A stretch of 64,000 nt of DNA from contig CATJOY010000048.1 in NCBI GenBank assembly GCA_949741925.1, forward strand, positions 62,001 to 126,000, in the 5' to 3' direction. Source of the DNA: an uncultured Desulfovibrionaceae bacterium (lineage in GTDB: Bacteria > Desulfobacterota > Desulfovibrionia > Desulfovibrionales > Desulfovibrionaceae). The translations under genes were made by a program, and so were the position numbers. Below are positions 55,143 to 63,018 of the stretch, piece after piece (positions within the stretch are counted from its first letter, which is position 1; the number at the start of each line of letters is the position of its first letter). The notes under the pieces are model-generated. The model was not told the origin of the DNA. It ran no database searches and saw nothing but the letters and a program-made list of their open reading frames with translations.

Positions 55143-58043
55143 ATGCCCAGCGGATTTACTCTGGTTTCTGAACACCATGTCGAAGAATGCAAAAGCCGCG
55201 TCAGGCTCTGGCGGCACGAGGCCACCGGGGCGCGGCTGGCATCCTTCTGCAACAGCGATGAAAACAAGGTCTTTGGGGTTTCCTTCCGGACGCCGCCGGA
55301 AAACTCTACAGGGCTGCCCCATATCCTGGAGCACTCCGTGCTCTGCGGCTCGGAACGCTACCCGGTCAAGGAGCCCTTTGTGGAATTGCTCAAAGGATCA
55401 CTCCAAACCTTTCTGAACGCCTTCACCTTTCCGGATAAGACCTGCTACCCCGTGGCCAGCGCCAACACGGCAGATTTTCGCAATCTGACGGAAGTATATC
55501 TCGATGCCGTCTTTTTTCCCCTGCTGGGTCAGGATGTGCTGGATCAGGAAGGCTGGCACCTGGAGCCGGACGGTCAGGGAGGATTTTTGTTTAAAGGCGT
55601 AGTCTATAACGAAATGAAAGGCGTTTTCTCTTCGCCGGAGGCCGTGCTTTCGCGGCACAGCCTGCATCTGCTCTTTCCGGATACGGTCTACGGCCTGGAA
55701 TCCGGGGGAGATCCGGAAGCCATTCCTTCGTTGCGCTATGACGAATTTTTCCGTTTTCACCAGCGTCACTACCACCCTTCCAACGCCTATTTCTTTTTTT
55801 GGGGCGATGATGACGAGAACGAGCGTCTGGAGCAGGTCGGCGCCGCGCTGCAGCGCTTTGAAAAAGGCGAGCCCGCTGCTGCCGTAGCCCTGCAAAAACC
55901 CTTTACCGCGCCCGTCTGCCGGGAACTGCCCTATGCCGCTTCCGAGGAGGAGAAAAAAGAACTCTTTGCCGTCAACTGGCTGCTGGCGGATACTGCCGAT
56001 GGGGAACTTTTTCTCTCCTTGCGCATGCTGGAGCACATTCTCCTGGGCCTGCCCGCCTCTCCCCTGCGGCGGGCCCTGCTGGAATCCGGCCTGGGCGAAG
56101 ATCTGACCGGCGGCGGCCTGGAAGAGGATCTGCGCCAGAGCATGTTTTCGGTAGGGCTACGCGGTCTGGAGCCGGGCAAGGCCGGCGAGGCCGGGGATTT
56201 GATCCTCACAACGCTCAAGGATCTGGTTGCAAACGGCATACCCAAAGAATGCGTGGATGCAGCCGTCAACAGTGTGGAGTTTGCCTTGCGCGAGAAGAAT
56301 ACCGGACGCTTTCCGGTAGGCCTTGCCGTCATGCTCCAAGCGCTGACAACCTGGCTGCACGACGGCGACCCCCTGGCTCCCCTGCGCTACGAGGAACCAC
56401 TGGCAAACATCAAACGGCGTCTGGCCGCCGGAGAACGGTATTTTGAAGATCTGATCCGCAGCTATTTCCTGGAAAATCCCCATCGGGTCACGGTGGTGCT
56501 AAGACCGGATCCGGCCCTGGCCGAACGGGAAGCCGCAGCGGAAAAAGCCCGTGTTGACGAAAAAATCAAAGGATTCGGCGAAGCCGATAAGCAGGCGGCG
56601 GCACAGCAAGCGGAACGGCTGCAAGAGCGGCAGGAAACGCCTGACGACCCGGCGCTGCTGGCCCGTATTCCCCGGCTGGCTGTCTCCGATCTGCCCCGGA
56701 AGGAGAAGGATATTCCCCTGGAACGCCTGGGGGATGACAGGCTGTGGTTCCACGATCTGCCCACCGGCGGCATTGGGTATGTAGAAGCCGTTTTCGAGCT
56801 CAGCGCGGTTCCGGTGGAGCTTTTCCCGCTGCTGCCTCTGTTTTCTCGGGCGCTCCTGGAAATGGGCACCAAAAACCGAGATTTTGCCGATCTGAACATG
56901 AGCATTGCCCGGATCACCGGCGGCATGGATGCAGGGACTCTGTTGCTTTCCCGCAACGCGGGGAGCGGCCAAGCAGGCCCGGCCCTGCCGCTGTTCACAG
57001 TTTCCGGCAAAGCCACGCCGGATAATTTGGAAGGGTTATTCACGCTCTTGGCCGAAGTTGTCTTGGAAGCGCGCTTTGACAACAAGGATCTGTTCGGCCG
57101 TATGGTTCTGGAAGAAAAAGCCCGTCTTGAGCACAACTTGATTCCGGCCGGGCACAGCTTTGTCATGTCCCGCCTGCGGGCCGCCTGCTCTGTTGCCGGG
57201 CATCTTGGCGAACTGACCGGCGGCATCAGCCAGCTTGCCTTCCTGCGCGAACTGGCCCTCCGGGTCGAAGCCGATTGGCCCGGAATCCTGGCAGATCTAG
57301 AACGGCTGCGCGCGCTTCTTCTCAACCGAGAGGGATTCCGCTGCAACATCACCGCCGAAGCCGCCTTCAAAGAAAAGCTGGTGGATCTGGCTACGGGCCT
57401 GGCCGCAAAGCTCCCCCGCCGGGAACGAGGGGCCGCGGAAGACTGGGGCCTCATGGATCTGCCCGTTCGGGAAGCATTGATTCTGCCCGCCCAAGTTAAC
57501 TACGTGGGGGCAGGCGCGAATCTCTTCACGGCAGGGTATACGCACCACGGCTCGGCCCACGTCATCCTCAAGTATCTGCGCACCGGCTGGCTGTGGGAAA
57601 AGGTGCGGGTACAAGGCGGGGCTTACGGAGCCTTCTGCTTCCTGGACCGCATAACCGGTTCTTTCGGCTTGGTTTCCTACCGCGATCCCAATATTGAGCG
57701 GACCATCAACACCTTTATGGGGACAGCGGAGCATCTTTCTTCGCTCAAGCCGAACAGACGAGAACTGGATGCGGCGATTATCGGCGCCATCGGTGAGATG
57801 GATGCCTATATGCTGCCCGATTCCAAGGGCATGGCCTCGTTCACGCGCGAGGTTTCCGGCGATACCAAGGAACTCCGTTCCCGGATGCGCGAAGAAATTT
57901 TCAGCACCACAGCCGAAGATTTCCGGAATTTTGGCGTGGCGTTAGGCCGGGCCTTGCAACAGGCCTCGTTCTGTGCCCTGGGTGGCGCGGATCTGGAAAA
58001 GCTCGCTCAAAAAGACGGCTGGGAAACGCTGCCCCTCCTCTAG
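55143..58043 (+). CDS. M16C metalloprotease, PreP/pitrilysin-like
   Basis: 966 residues, the length of presequence-protease (PreP) family members. The inverted zinc motif HILEH (His60, Glu63, His64) and distal Glu in the N-terminal domain are intact. Four M16 homology domains can be traced: FVELLKGSLQTFLNAFTFPDKTCYPVAS, then the helical hairpin linker (about 460-535), and the C-terminal VNYVGAGANLFTAGYTHHGSAHVILKYLRTGWLWEKVRVQGGAYGAF. It degrades unfolded peptides; no signal peptide, so it is cytoplasmic. ATG 55143 is preferred to ATGs at 55131 and 55137 because GGAG then stands six bases away. Confidence 0.92.
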   Translation: MPSGFTLVSEHHVEECKSRVRLWRHEATGARLASFCNSDENKVFGVSFRTPPENSTGLPHILEHSVLCGSERYPVKEPFVELLKGSLQTFLNAFTFPDKTCYPVASANTADFRNLTEVYLDAVFFPLLGQDVLDQEGWHLEPDGQGGFLFKGVVYNEMKGVFSSPEAVLSRHSLHLLFPDTVYGLESGGDPEAIPSLRYDEFFRFHQRHYHPSNAYFFFWGDDDENERLEQVGAALQRFEKGEPAAAVALQKPFTAPVCRELPYAASEEEKKELFAVNWLLADTADGELFLSLRMLEHILLGLPASPLRRALLESGLGEDLTGGGLEEDLRQSMFSVGLRGLEPGKAGEAGDLILTTLKDLVANGIPKECVDAAVNSVEFALREKNTGRFPVGLAVMLQALTTWLHDGDPLAPLRYEEPLANIKRRLAAGERYFEDLIRSYFLENPHRVTVVLRPDPALAEREAAAEKARVDEKIKGFGEADKQAAAQQAERLQERQETPDDPALLARIPRLAVSDLPRKEKDIPLERLGDDRLWFHDLPTGGIGYVEAVFELSAVPVELFPLLPLFSRALLEMGTKNRDFADLNMSIARITGGMDAGTLLLSRNAGSGQAGPALPLFTVSGKATPDNLEGLFTLLAEVVLEARFDNKDLFGRMVLEEKARLEHNLIPAGHSFVMSRLRAACSVAGHLGELTGGISQLAFLRELALRVEADWPGILADLERLRALLLNREGFRCNITAEAAFKEKLVDLATGLAAKLPRRERGAAEDWGLMDLPVREALILPAQVNYVGAGANLFTAGYTHHGSAHVILKYLRTGWLWEKVRVQGGAYGAFCFLDRITGSFGLVSYRDPNIERTINTFMGTAEHLSSLKPNRRELDAAIIGAIGEMDAYMLPDSKGMASFTREVSGDTKELRSRMREEIFSTTAEDFRNFGVALGRALQQASFCALGGADLEKLAQKDGWETLPLL

Positions 58044-58130
58044 CGCTTTTCTTCCGCATCAGGCCGTGCGCTCCTGAACTCGCAGTCCTTAGGGGATGCC
58101 TTTTACCAGGTTTCTCGCTTTGTAACACGA

Positions 58131-58163
58131 AAAAAGCGCCGCTCGCCGGTCTGTGGGCGGCGC
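58131..58163 (-). terminator. Possible minus-strand terminator
   Basis: GCGCCGC / GCGGCGC (58136-58163) with six A residues on the plus strand before it, i.e. a T run on the minus strand. No minus-strand gene uses it now; it may insulate the M16 gene from antisense transcription. Confidence 0.4.
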
Positions 58164-58236
58164 GGCCCGGCATCGCGCCGGAACACAAAACCGGCGGATG
58201 CCGCCGCAAGAAAGGCAAAAGCCTTTCAGGAAAAAC

Positions 58237-58266
58237 TTGACAAATTTCCCGGCTCCCGGCTAGATA
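58237..58266 (+). promoter_or_regulatory. tRNA-Ser promoter
   Basis: TTGACA (58237-58242), an 18-base spacer and TAGATA (58261-58266), 43 bases before the tRNA. Confidence 0.75.
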
Positions 58267-58308
58267 ACGGTTCCCACCGATGGTGGCGGCGCCGCTATGA
58301 CGGCGCGC

Positions 58309-58405
<97 letters not shown>

Positions 58406-58424
58406 TATTTGTTTTTATTTGTCC

Positions 58425-58476
58425 AAGAAAGACAGGAAGTCGTCTTATATCAACGACTTCCTGTCTTTCTTTTGTC
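58425..58476 (+). terminator. Terminator after tRNA-Ser
   Basis: A perfect 19-bp stem (AAGAAAGACAGGAAGTCGT and complement, 425-443/453-471) with a 9-base loop and TTCTTTTG tail. Confidence 0.93.
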
Positions 58477-58541
58477 TTGCGTTGTCGGGTAAGAAACAGA
58501 AAAACCGCCTTTTGTCTGGGTAACTTTTTTGACCAAGGGGA

Positions 58542-59521
58542 ATGGTATGTATATCGTGGATGGTCGCTGACCAAGGAAACATCAATAGATCTATTCGCAA
58601 TGGCATTTCGCTTTCTCAAGTAAAAGCATTATGCCCACCCAGTATTTTTCAAGATTTGGAGCACCTGTATCCCCAAGGCTATTTGTATTGTTGGGCTCTT
58701 TCTAAGACAGGTATGCTAAGTCGTTTCCGCTTATTCAGCCTGGCGATCCGCTTTTGCTAAAGCCAAATGGCCAAAAGGGAAACGCTTTTTTTACGTGGCG
58801 TGGAAGAATAATATACAAGACGGATGGCTGCCCGGGGCTAGGAAATGCATTATGGAAGTATGGCGAGGGTTGGGATAGGCTGCTTTTTCTTGATAATATC
58901 GAAGAAATTAGTATCCCCGCCAGTACCATTTCATCATGGCTGGGCCTCAAAGAAAATTTTCGTTATTCTTATACTGTGATTAAGCCTTTTGAGGCACTAA
59001 GGCAGTTACAAACAGCAAGAATCCCCATTCACCCGGTGGAAACAATAACTCGCAAGTCGCGTCCCTCAGTTGACGAAGCTCTGCGGCGGGTTTGCGAAAA
59101 TGTACACGCTTTAAAATCTCTTCATGATCACTCAGAGAGAGATAATGAGGCATTGGTAAAAGATTTTTTAGAATATTGTGGGTATGTGTTCGCAGAGGAC
59201 TTTACGTATCGACTTGGGTTCATAGATATAGGAATAGTCAAGGATGATAAATGCGTTGCGGTCGTGGAAGTAAAAAAAGAATGGTCATCTAAAAAATTGC
59301 TCGTTGCTGCCCAGAAACAGGCATTTTCCTATGCGCTAGAACATGGAGCACGATTTGTCATAATTACCAATAGTGACCACTATTTTATTTACGATAGGTC
59401 ACTTCCTGGACTTAGCTTTGATGATTATCTGCTTGGCAAATTTCAATTGACCGACATCAGCAGTGAAGATGAAATACGCATCATCCAAAAGCTATTCAAA
59501 AGCAAGCTCCTTTCTGCGTAG
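58542..59521 (+). pseudogene. PD-(D/E)XK nuclease-like (HsdR-N type) gene, frameshifted
   Basis: The C-terminal part, open from a TTG at 58754 and in fact readable from 58706, contains a likely nuclease core: FIDIGIVKDDKCVAVVEVKKEW (Asp then Glu-x-Lys) followed by AAQKQAFSYALEHGARFVIITN, as in HsdR-N domains. The preceding frame (from 58542) reads ...YPQGYLYCWALSKTG and appears to continue as RYAKSFPLIQPGDPLLLKPNGQ in the other frame, so a one-base slip around 58700-58715 probably splits a single gene. If not, 58754-59521 could be a 255-residue protein of its own. Function is inferred only from the motif. Confidence 0.6.
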
Positions 59522-59823
59522 CTCAAATGTAACACTTTCGCCCACAAGCAACGCGATTTATAAAATCTTATAAAACCTATTGACGGATTGCCCACAGCCG
59601 CCACATTCAGGCTCATTATAACGCTAATGGGCGGCACACGTCATTTTTTCATATTCGTGCATGATCGGACGGTGTAATTGAGAGGCAAGACAGAGGAGAT
59701 AACGCTACCTCCTGTCCTGCCCTTCGAGTGAAGAGGCTTATTCGCTTGCCTTCGGCAGCTCAACGCCGACAACTTCTCCCACACCCATCTTGACTTTTTT
59801 CGCCTAAAAGCTACTGTTGCCAC
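59522..59823. other. Spacer before the toxin-antitoxin pair
   Basis: 302 bases. A hairpin (GGCAAGACAG / CTGTCCTGCC, 59684-59721) and a minus-strand frame ending VGVELPKASE (stop at 59738-59740) look like debris of an older gene. TTGACT (59790-59795), 16 bases and TACTGT (59812-59817) could be the toxin promoter; transcription would then begin about at the start codon. Confidence 0.4.
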
Positions 59824-60162
59824 ATGGAAATCATTCACTACACAGCCGAAAACGGTTCGGACTTGTATCAGGAATGGGTGGATGCCCTGCGGGATAATCG
59901 CGCCAAGATTTCCATATTACGCCGCGTTGACCGGGCGGCAATGGGCAACTTCGGTGACCACAAGGTTTTCCGGGACGGTGTTTCGGAAATGCGCCTCGAT
60001 GTCGGGCCGGGGTATCGGGTATACTATTTCCAGCATGGGCAAGCGCTGGTCGTGCTTCTCTGCGGAGGCGACAAGCGCACCCAGGACGCGGATATTAGCA
60101 GAGCTGTTGCCTATAAAGCCGATTTCCTACGCCGCATAAAGAGCAAGGAGGAACTCCAATGA
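59824..60162 (+). CDS. higB: HigB/RelE-family toxin (phage Gp49-like)
   Basis: 112 residues. The ParE/RelE fold is suggested by EWVDALRDNRAKISILRRVDRAAMGNFGDHKVFRDGVSEMRLDVGPGYRVYYFQHGQALVVLLCGGDKRTQDADI, a pattern of Gp49-like (DUF891) toxins, which cut mRNA on the ribosome. The toxin precedes and overlaps its antitoxin by four bases, the reversed order characteristic of higBA. The candidate promoter would give an almost leaderless mRNA. It lies inside the tRNA-linked element and probably stabilises it. Confidence 0.88.
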   Translation: MEIIHYTAENGSDLYQEWVDALRDNRAKISILRRVDRAAMGNFGDHKVFRDGVSEMRLDVGPGYRVYYFQHGQALVVLLCGGDKRTQDADISRAVAYKADFLRRIKSKEELQ

Positions 60163-60470
60163 ATAAGCCGTATATTTCGCACGAGGAAGCCACTGTAGAG
60201 AGCTTCAAGAAAGACCCGGACTATGCCGCCGAATATCTGAATGCCGTGCTTGAAGACGGCGACCAGGAAGAACTCATGCTCGCCCTGCGCCGTGTCGCTT
60301 CGGCTTTCGGCATGAAAGACGTGGCGGAAACCGCGCAGCTTAACCCCAAGACGCTTTATCGCACTCTCTCGGCCGCAGGAAACCCTGAATTGCGCAGCTT
60401 TCAGGCGATTCTCGGCGCGATGGGTATGCGCCTTGCAGTAACGCCTCTGGCGCGTGAGCAGCATCAGTAA
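60159..60470 (+). CDS. higA: HigA-like antitoxin
   Basis: 103 residues. It has an HTH/Xre-like DNA-binding region (ALRRVASAFGMKDVAETAQLNPKTLYRTLSAAGNPELRSFQAILGAMGMRL), as in addiction-module antidote proteins paired with Gp49-like toxins. It should bind HigB and repress the pair. AAGGAGG is in the higB 3' end; ATG 60159 overlaps the toxin stop. Confidence 0.88.
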   Translation: MNKPYISHEEATVESFKKDPDYAAEYLNAVLEDGDQEELMLALRRVASAFGMKDVAETAQLNPKTLYRTLSAAGNPELRSFQAILGAMGMRLAVTPLAREQHQ

Positions 60471-60649
60471 AGTGACGAATAAAAATCCATGTTCAGGATT
60501 GTAATGTAGTCCACAATTTTCTGACAAAATCTCACCTCGTCCACTATGAATGACAAAAAGTTTGAGAAAATTCTGCACGGGTAACTTTATATGTAACAAT
60601 ATTTTCAAAACATAAAATAGTAACATATAGTAAATAATTATAATATATT
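60471..60649. other. AT-rich junction arm
   Basis: About 180 bases, very AT-rich towards the right (GTAAC and TATAGTAA words repeated), ending directly at the 21-base repeat. This is what an attachment-site arm often looks like; no gene is present. Confidence 0.4.
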
Positions 60650-60670
60650 TTCAAATTCCTCCCTCTCCGC
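60650..60670 (+). repeat. Attachment-site repeat, right copy (attR-like)
   Basis: TTCAAATTCCTCCCTCTCCGC, 20 of 21 bases identical to the tRNA-Ser 3' end. Confidence 0.85.
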
Positions 60671-60683
60671 AAGTTAGATCAAT

Positions 60684-60722
60684 AAAAACGGCGAGTTACC
60701 ATAAAAAGTAACTCGCCGTTTT
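60684..60722 (+). terminator. Terminator after the right attachment repeat
   Basis: A perfect 15-bp stem (685-699/708-722, core ACGGCGAGTTAC / GTAACTCGCCGT) ending in TTTT. It stands 14 bases after the acceptor-end copy, the same relation as between the real tRNA and its terminator. Confidence 0.88.
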
Positions 60723-60734
60723 GCTGTTAGGTGA

Positions 60735-60902
60735 AACGTTGATCAGGGGTATGCCCGGTTTGCGCATACTTCCGTGCATACTTTTGCTTCCAACGCGGGA
60801 ACGCCCATTGTTGTGCGGTTCAAGGTCGTTATGGAGTACGCGGAAGAAGCTGAACAGGAAGCGCCGGTTGTGTTCCCCTTGAGTATCCGCCCGCGTACTT
60901 GA
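60735..60902 (+). pseudogene. Possible C-terminal gene fragment
   Basis: An open stretch of 55 codons with coding-like composition (...GTPIVVRFKVVMEYAEE... and stop at 60900-60902) but no start codon near its beginning. The parent gene is not recognised. Confidence 0.25.
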
Positions 60903-61231
60903 CGCTTTGGCGCTTTAGAAACCTGTGTTGCGATGCATCATGCTCAACGTTGCTGACTGGAATACTTTTTACGAACTTTGCCGCTCTTCACGCGAGCGCG
61001 GAGGAAGAGTCCGCGCAGGCATACAACCACGCCGAAGGGCTCAGCTTGCTCCAATAGCCCGAAAGGTTCCTTCTTGAGAGGGGACTTGGCCTAGCCAGGT
61101 ATACTGGTGACGAGGTGACGGAGATGCAGCGTACACAACCACAATTTGAATGCATCTCTCGCTCTCAACCTTCCTGTGCTCCCTGTTCTATGCCACCTTG
61201 ATATAATATCAAAAATTAATATCATTACCCT
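60903..61231. other. Spacer before hicA
   Basis: About 330 bases. Short frames here look like debris; nothing definable. Confidence 0.3.
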
Positions 61232-61486
61232 ATAAAAGCCAAGCACCAGAAAACGCTGCAACTGATTTTTCAACGTCCGTTCAGCGGGAGTGTTCGCTGG
61301 ACGGATATCGAAGCTCTCTTTAAAGCGCTTGGCGCGGAAATATCCGAAGCAGAAGGCTCACGCGTCTGCGTTCGGTTGTTTGATGACAGGCGGGTGTTTC
61401 ACCGCCCGCATCCTTCACCGGAAACGAATAAAGGCGCGGTCGCAAGTATCCGTAAATGGTTGGAAACCAAGGGGGTGAAGCCATGA
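61232..61486 (+). pseudogene. hicA: hicA toxin with ATA in place of the start codon
   Basis: The frame reads IKAKHQKTLQLIF...RWTDIEALFKALGAEI...EGSRVCVRLFDDRRVFHRPHPSPE...SIRKWLETKGVKP, the full HicA mRNA-interferase fold with its catalytic His in FHRPHP. Family members normally start M-x-x-K-H-x-K-T-L, so ATA at 61232 sits exactly where ATG is expected. There is no ATG, GTG or TTG in the first 20 codons and no ribosome binding site upstream. The toxin is probably silent or very weakly made. It overlaps hicB by four bases. Confidence 0.75.
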
Positions 61487-61818
61487 AAAACGTGATGGAA
61501 TTTGAAAACGGCTACAAGGCTGTAATTACCTACGACCCGGAAATAGAAATGTTCCGTGGTGAATTCCTCGGCCTGAACGGTGACGCGGATTTCTACGCTG
61601 CCGACACAGAAGGATTGAAACGGGAAGGAAAAATCTCGCTGGATGTGTTTTTACGCATGTGCGAGGAAGACGGCGTACCCGCTAAAAAGCCTCAAGGCAA
61701 GTTCGCCCTTCGACTTGACCCGGAAACCTACTATGATGCCAGCGTTGCCGCCGCTGCAAACGGTATCAGCCTGAACCAGTGGATTGCCCAGACTATACGA
61801 GAAGCAGCACGAGGATAG
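61483..61818 (+). CDS. hicB: HicB-like antitoxin
   Basis: 111 residues. The N-terminal RNase-H-like HicB fold (FENGYKAVITYDPEIEMFRGEFLGLNGDADFYAADTEGLKREGKISLDVFLRMCEEDG) and a C-terminal RHH-type DNA-binding segment (KFALRLDPETYYDASVAAAANGISLNQWIAQTI) are both present. It neutralises HicA and represses the operon. AAGGGGGTGAAG provides a ribosome binding site. An intact antitoxin with a damaged toxin is a common end stage. Confidence 0.9.
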   Translation: MKNVMEFENGYKAVITYDPEIEMFRGEFLGLNGDADFYAADTEGLKREGKISLDVFLRMCEEDGVPAKKPQGKFALRLDPETYYDASVAAAANGISLNQWIAQTIREAARG

Positions 61819-61938
61819 TGTTGCCGGATTGCCCGTGCATACTCTTCCGCTCACGAAAGATTTTCCCCGGTTCCGCCTGATGCCCCCGGATGCAGCAAGA
61901 GCAACGTCTTTTTGAAGCACCAACCATGCAAAAATGCG
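61819..61938. other. hicB - tRNA remnant spacer
   Basis: 120 bases without recognisable features. Confidence 0.3.
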
Positions 61939-62007
61939 TCCGAACCGCCTGCTAAGCGAGTAGACGGGGTAACCCTGTATCGAGGGTTCACATCCCACCC
62001 TCCCTAG
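61939..62007 (+). pseudogene. Decayed tRNA-Ser copy
   Basis: GCCTGCTAAGCGAGTAGAC, then CCCTGTATCGAGGGTTCA and CATCCCACCCTCCC follow the anticodon, variable and T arms of the tRNA-Ser at 58309 with scattered changes; about 20 bases of the D-arm region are missing and the acceptor end is degenerate. It cannot fold as a working tRNA and is best read as an old attachment-site relic. Confidence 0.8.
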
Positions 62008-62010
62008 GAT

Positions 62011-62523
62011 ATGTATCCATCTTGGTTCGGTACAGTCCCAAAAGTCATTCCCGGTATAGAAAGTGTAATGAAAATACTCTCTATTTCAAGCAAGGTAATT
62101 CTATTTTTGTTTGTAATAACTGCTGCATACAATTTATTATTTTCAATAATCAAAATATATAATATTGAATGGTATTCTTTATATTTTGAAAATGATGTCA
62201 TAGGATTGTTCATGGGAAGTTTTTTTTGGCTACAGATTATGTTTTTACTGCGTTTTACGGGGGTTCGGTACATACTGTTTATATCGGGAGGATGTGGCTT
62301 GGTGGTCATGGCAATAAAGTTACACACACCGCCTGACGCAACAGTCGTGTCCACATTGGGCAGAATTGGAAATTTGCCGTCCGTAGAGGATATCAGAACA
62401 CTTTGCTTTTTTTGCGCTATTCTGTTTGTTGAAGGTCTCTTGTTTACATATGTAGTAAAATTTCTCAATTTTATTGTAGTAAGACCAATGAAATGTCTTT
62501 TGTCACTACAGCAGAAAGTATAG
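62011..62523 (+). CDS. Small AT-rich membrane protein of unknown function
   Basis: 170 residues with about four hydrophobic helices (VILFLFVITAAYNLLFSII, DVIGLFMGSFFWLQIMFLL, VRYILFISGGCGLVVMAI, LCFFCAILFVEGLLFTYVV). No family was recognised. It begins just after the tRNA relic and is much more AT-rich than the core. The internal ATG at 62068 may be the true start, as neither has a good ribosome binding site. Confidence 0.6.
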   Translation: MYPSWFGTVPKVIPGIESVMKILSISSKVILFLFVITAAYNLLFSIIKIYNIEWYSLYFENDVIGLFMGSFFWLQIMFLLRFTGVRYILFISGGCGLVVMAIKLHTPPDATVVSTLGRIGNLPSVEDIRTLCFFCAILFVEGLLFTYVVKFLNFIVVRPMKCLLSLQQKV

Positions 62524-62525
62524 GA

Positions 62526-62633
62526 ATGGATTCATGGTACTTCACCTGTATTTGTGATGATGCAAATGCTCAATACTTTGCAAAGGTAAGGGTGCTTCTG
62601 GAGCGTGGAGAGACGATTGGGCTGCTGCCGTAA
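62526..62633 (+). CDS. Short hypothetical protein
   Basis: 35 codons (MDSWYFTCICDDANAQYF...) starting three bases after the membrane protein stop; TAGGA precedes the ATG. It may be an independent small gene or debris of a larger one. Confidence 0.3.
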   Translation: MDSWYFTCICDDANAQYFAKVRVLLERGETIGLLP

Positions 62634-62918
62634 TTTGAGAAATACGCCCTGTCATTTCGTACAAGCATAGTCCTTCATGACGGCACGGACGGAGCCGCCC
62701 CAGCCTTTTCAAACATCTTCAGTTCGTTCATTGGTCTTCCTTGATGGGGGCTTCGGCTTGCGGCAACGGCTGGGGAGCTGCCTTGCCCTGCTGCCTCCTT
62801 GTCCTTGCTCGAAAAGGGTAAACAGCTCGCGGACTCGCGCCACACCGTTCACGGTGGGCGCTCCTGGTTCTCATTGGTTATGATAGAGATTGAGATACTG
62901 GTTAGGATACTGGTTCCG
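62634..62918. other. Gene remnants before the iterons
   Basis: Two short minus-strand frames have usable ribosome binding sites: 62709-62852 (GTG start, MNGVARVRELFTLFEQGQ..., 47 residues) and 62675-62731 (MNELKMFEKAGAAPSVPS). They may be truncated plasmid or phage genes. The motif GATACTGGTT occurs twice 12 bases apart (62894, 62906). Confidence 0.3.
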
Positions 62919-63006
62919 GTACAGAACCCGCCGCATTAACGTACAGGCTCCGCCGCATAAAAGTACACAATCCGCCGCATAAAGGTACGCTCCGTGCCGC
63001 ATAATA
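62919..63006. repeat. Four tandem 22-bp iterons
   Basis: Copies begin at 62919, 62941, 62963 and 62985, each exactly 22 bases, of the form GTACA-N4-CCGCCGCATAA (variable in the middle, last copy GTACG...GTGCCGCATAA). A fifth degenerate copy (63039-63054) lies out of phase inside the neighbouring gene. This spacing (two helical turns) is typical of replication-initiator binding sites. Confidence 0.85.
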
Positions 63007-63018
63007 CATAACATATTG

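Noticed and set aside
61290-61478. Short plus-strand gene inside hicA
   Set aside because: It is the wrong frame of hicA; the HicA frame has clear family residues.
62919-63006. CRISPR-like array
   Set aside because: The repeat unit is 22 bases with no unique spacers of 30-40 bases and no cas genes; it fits iterons.
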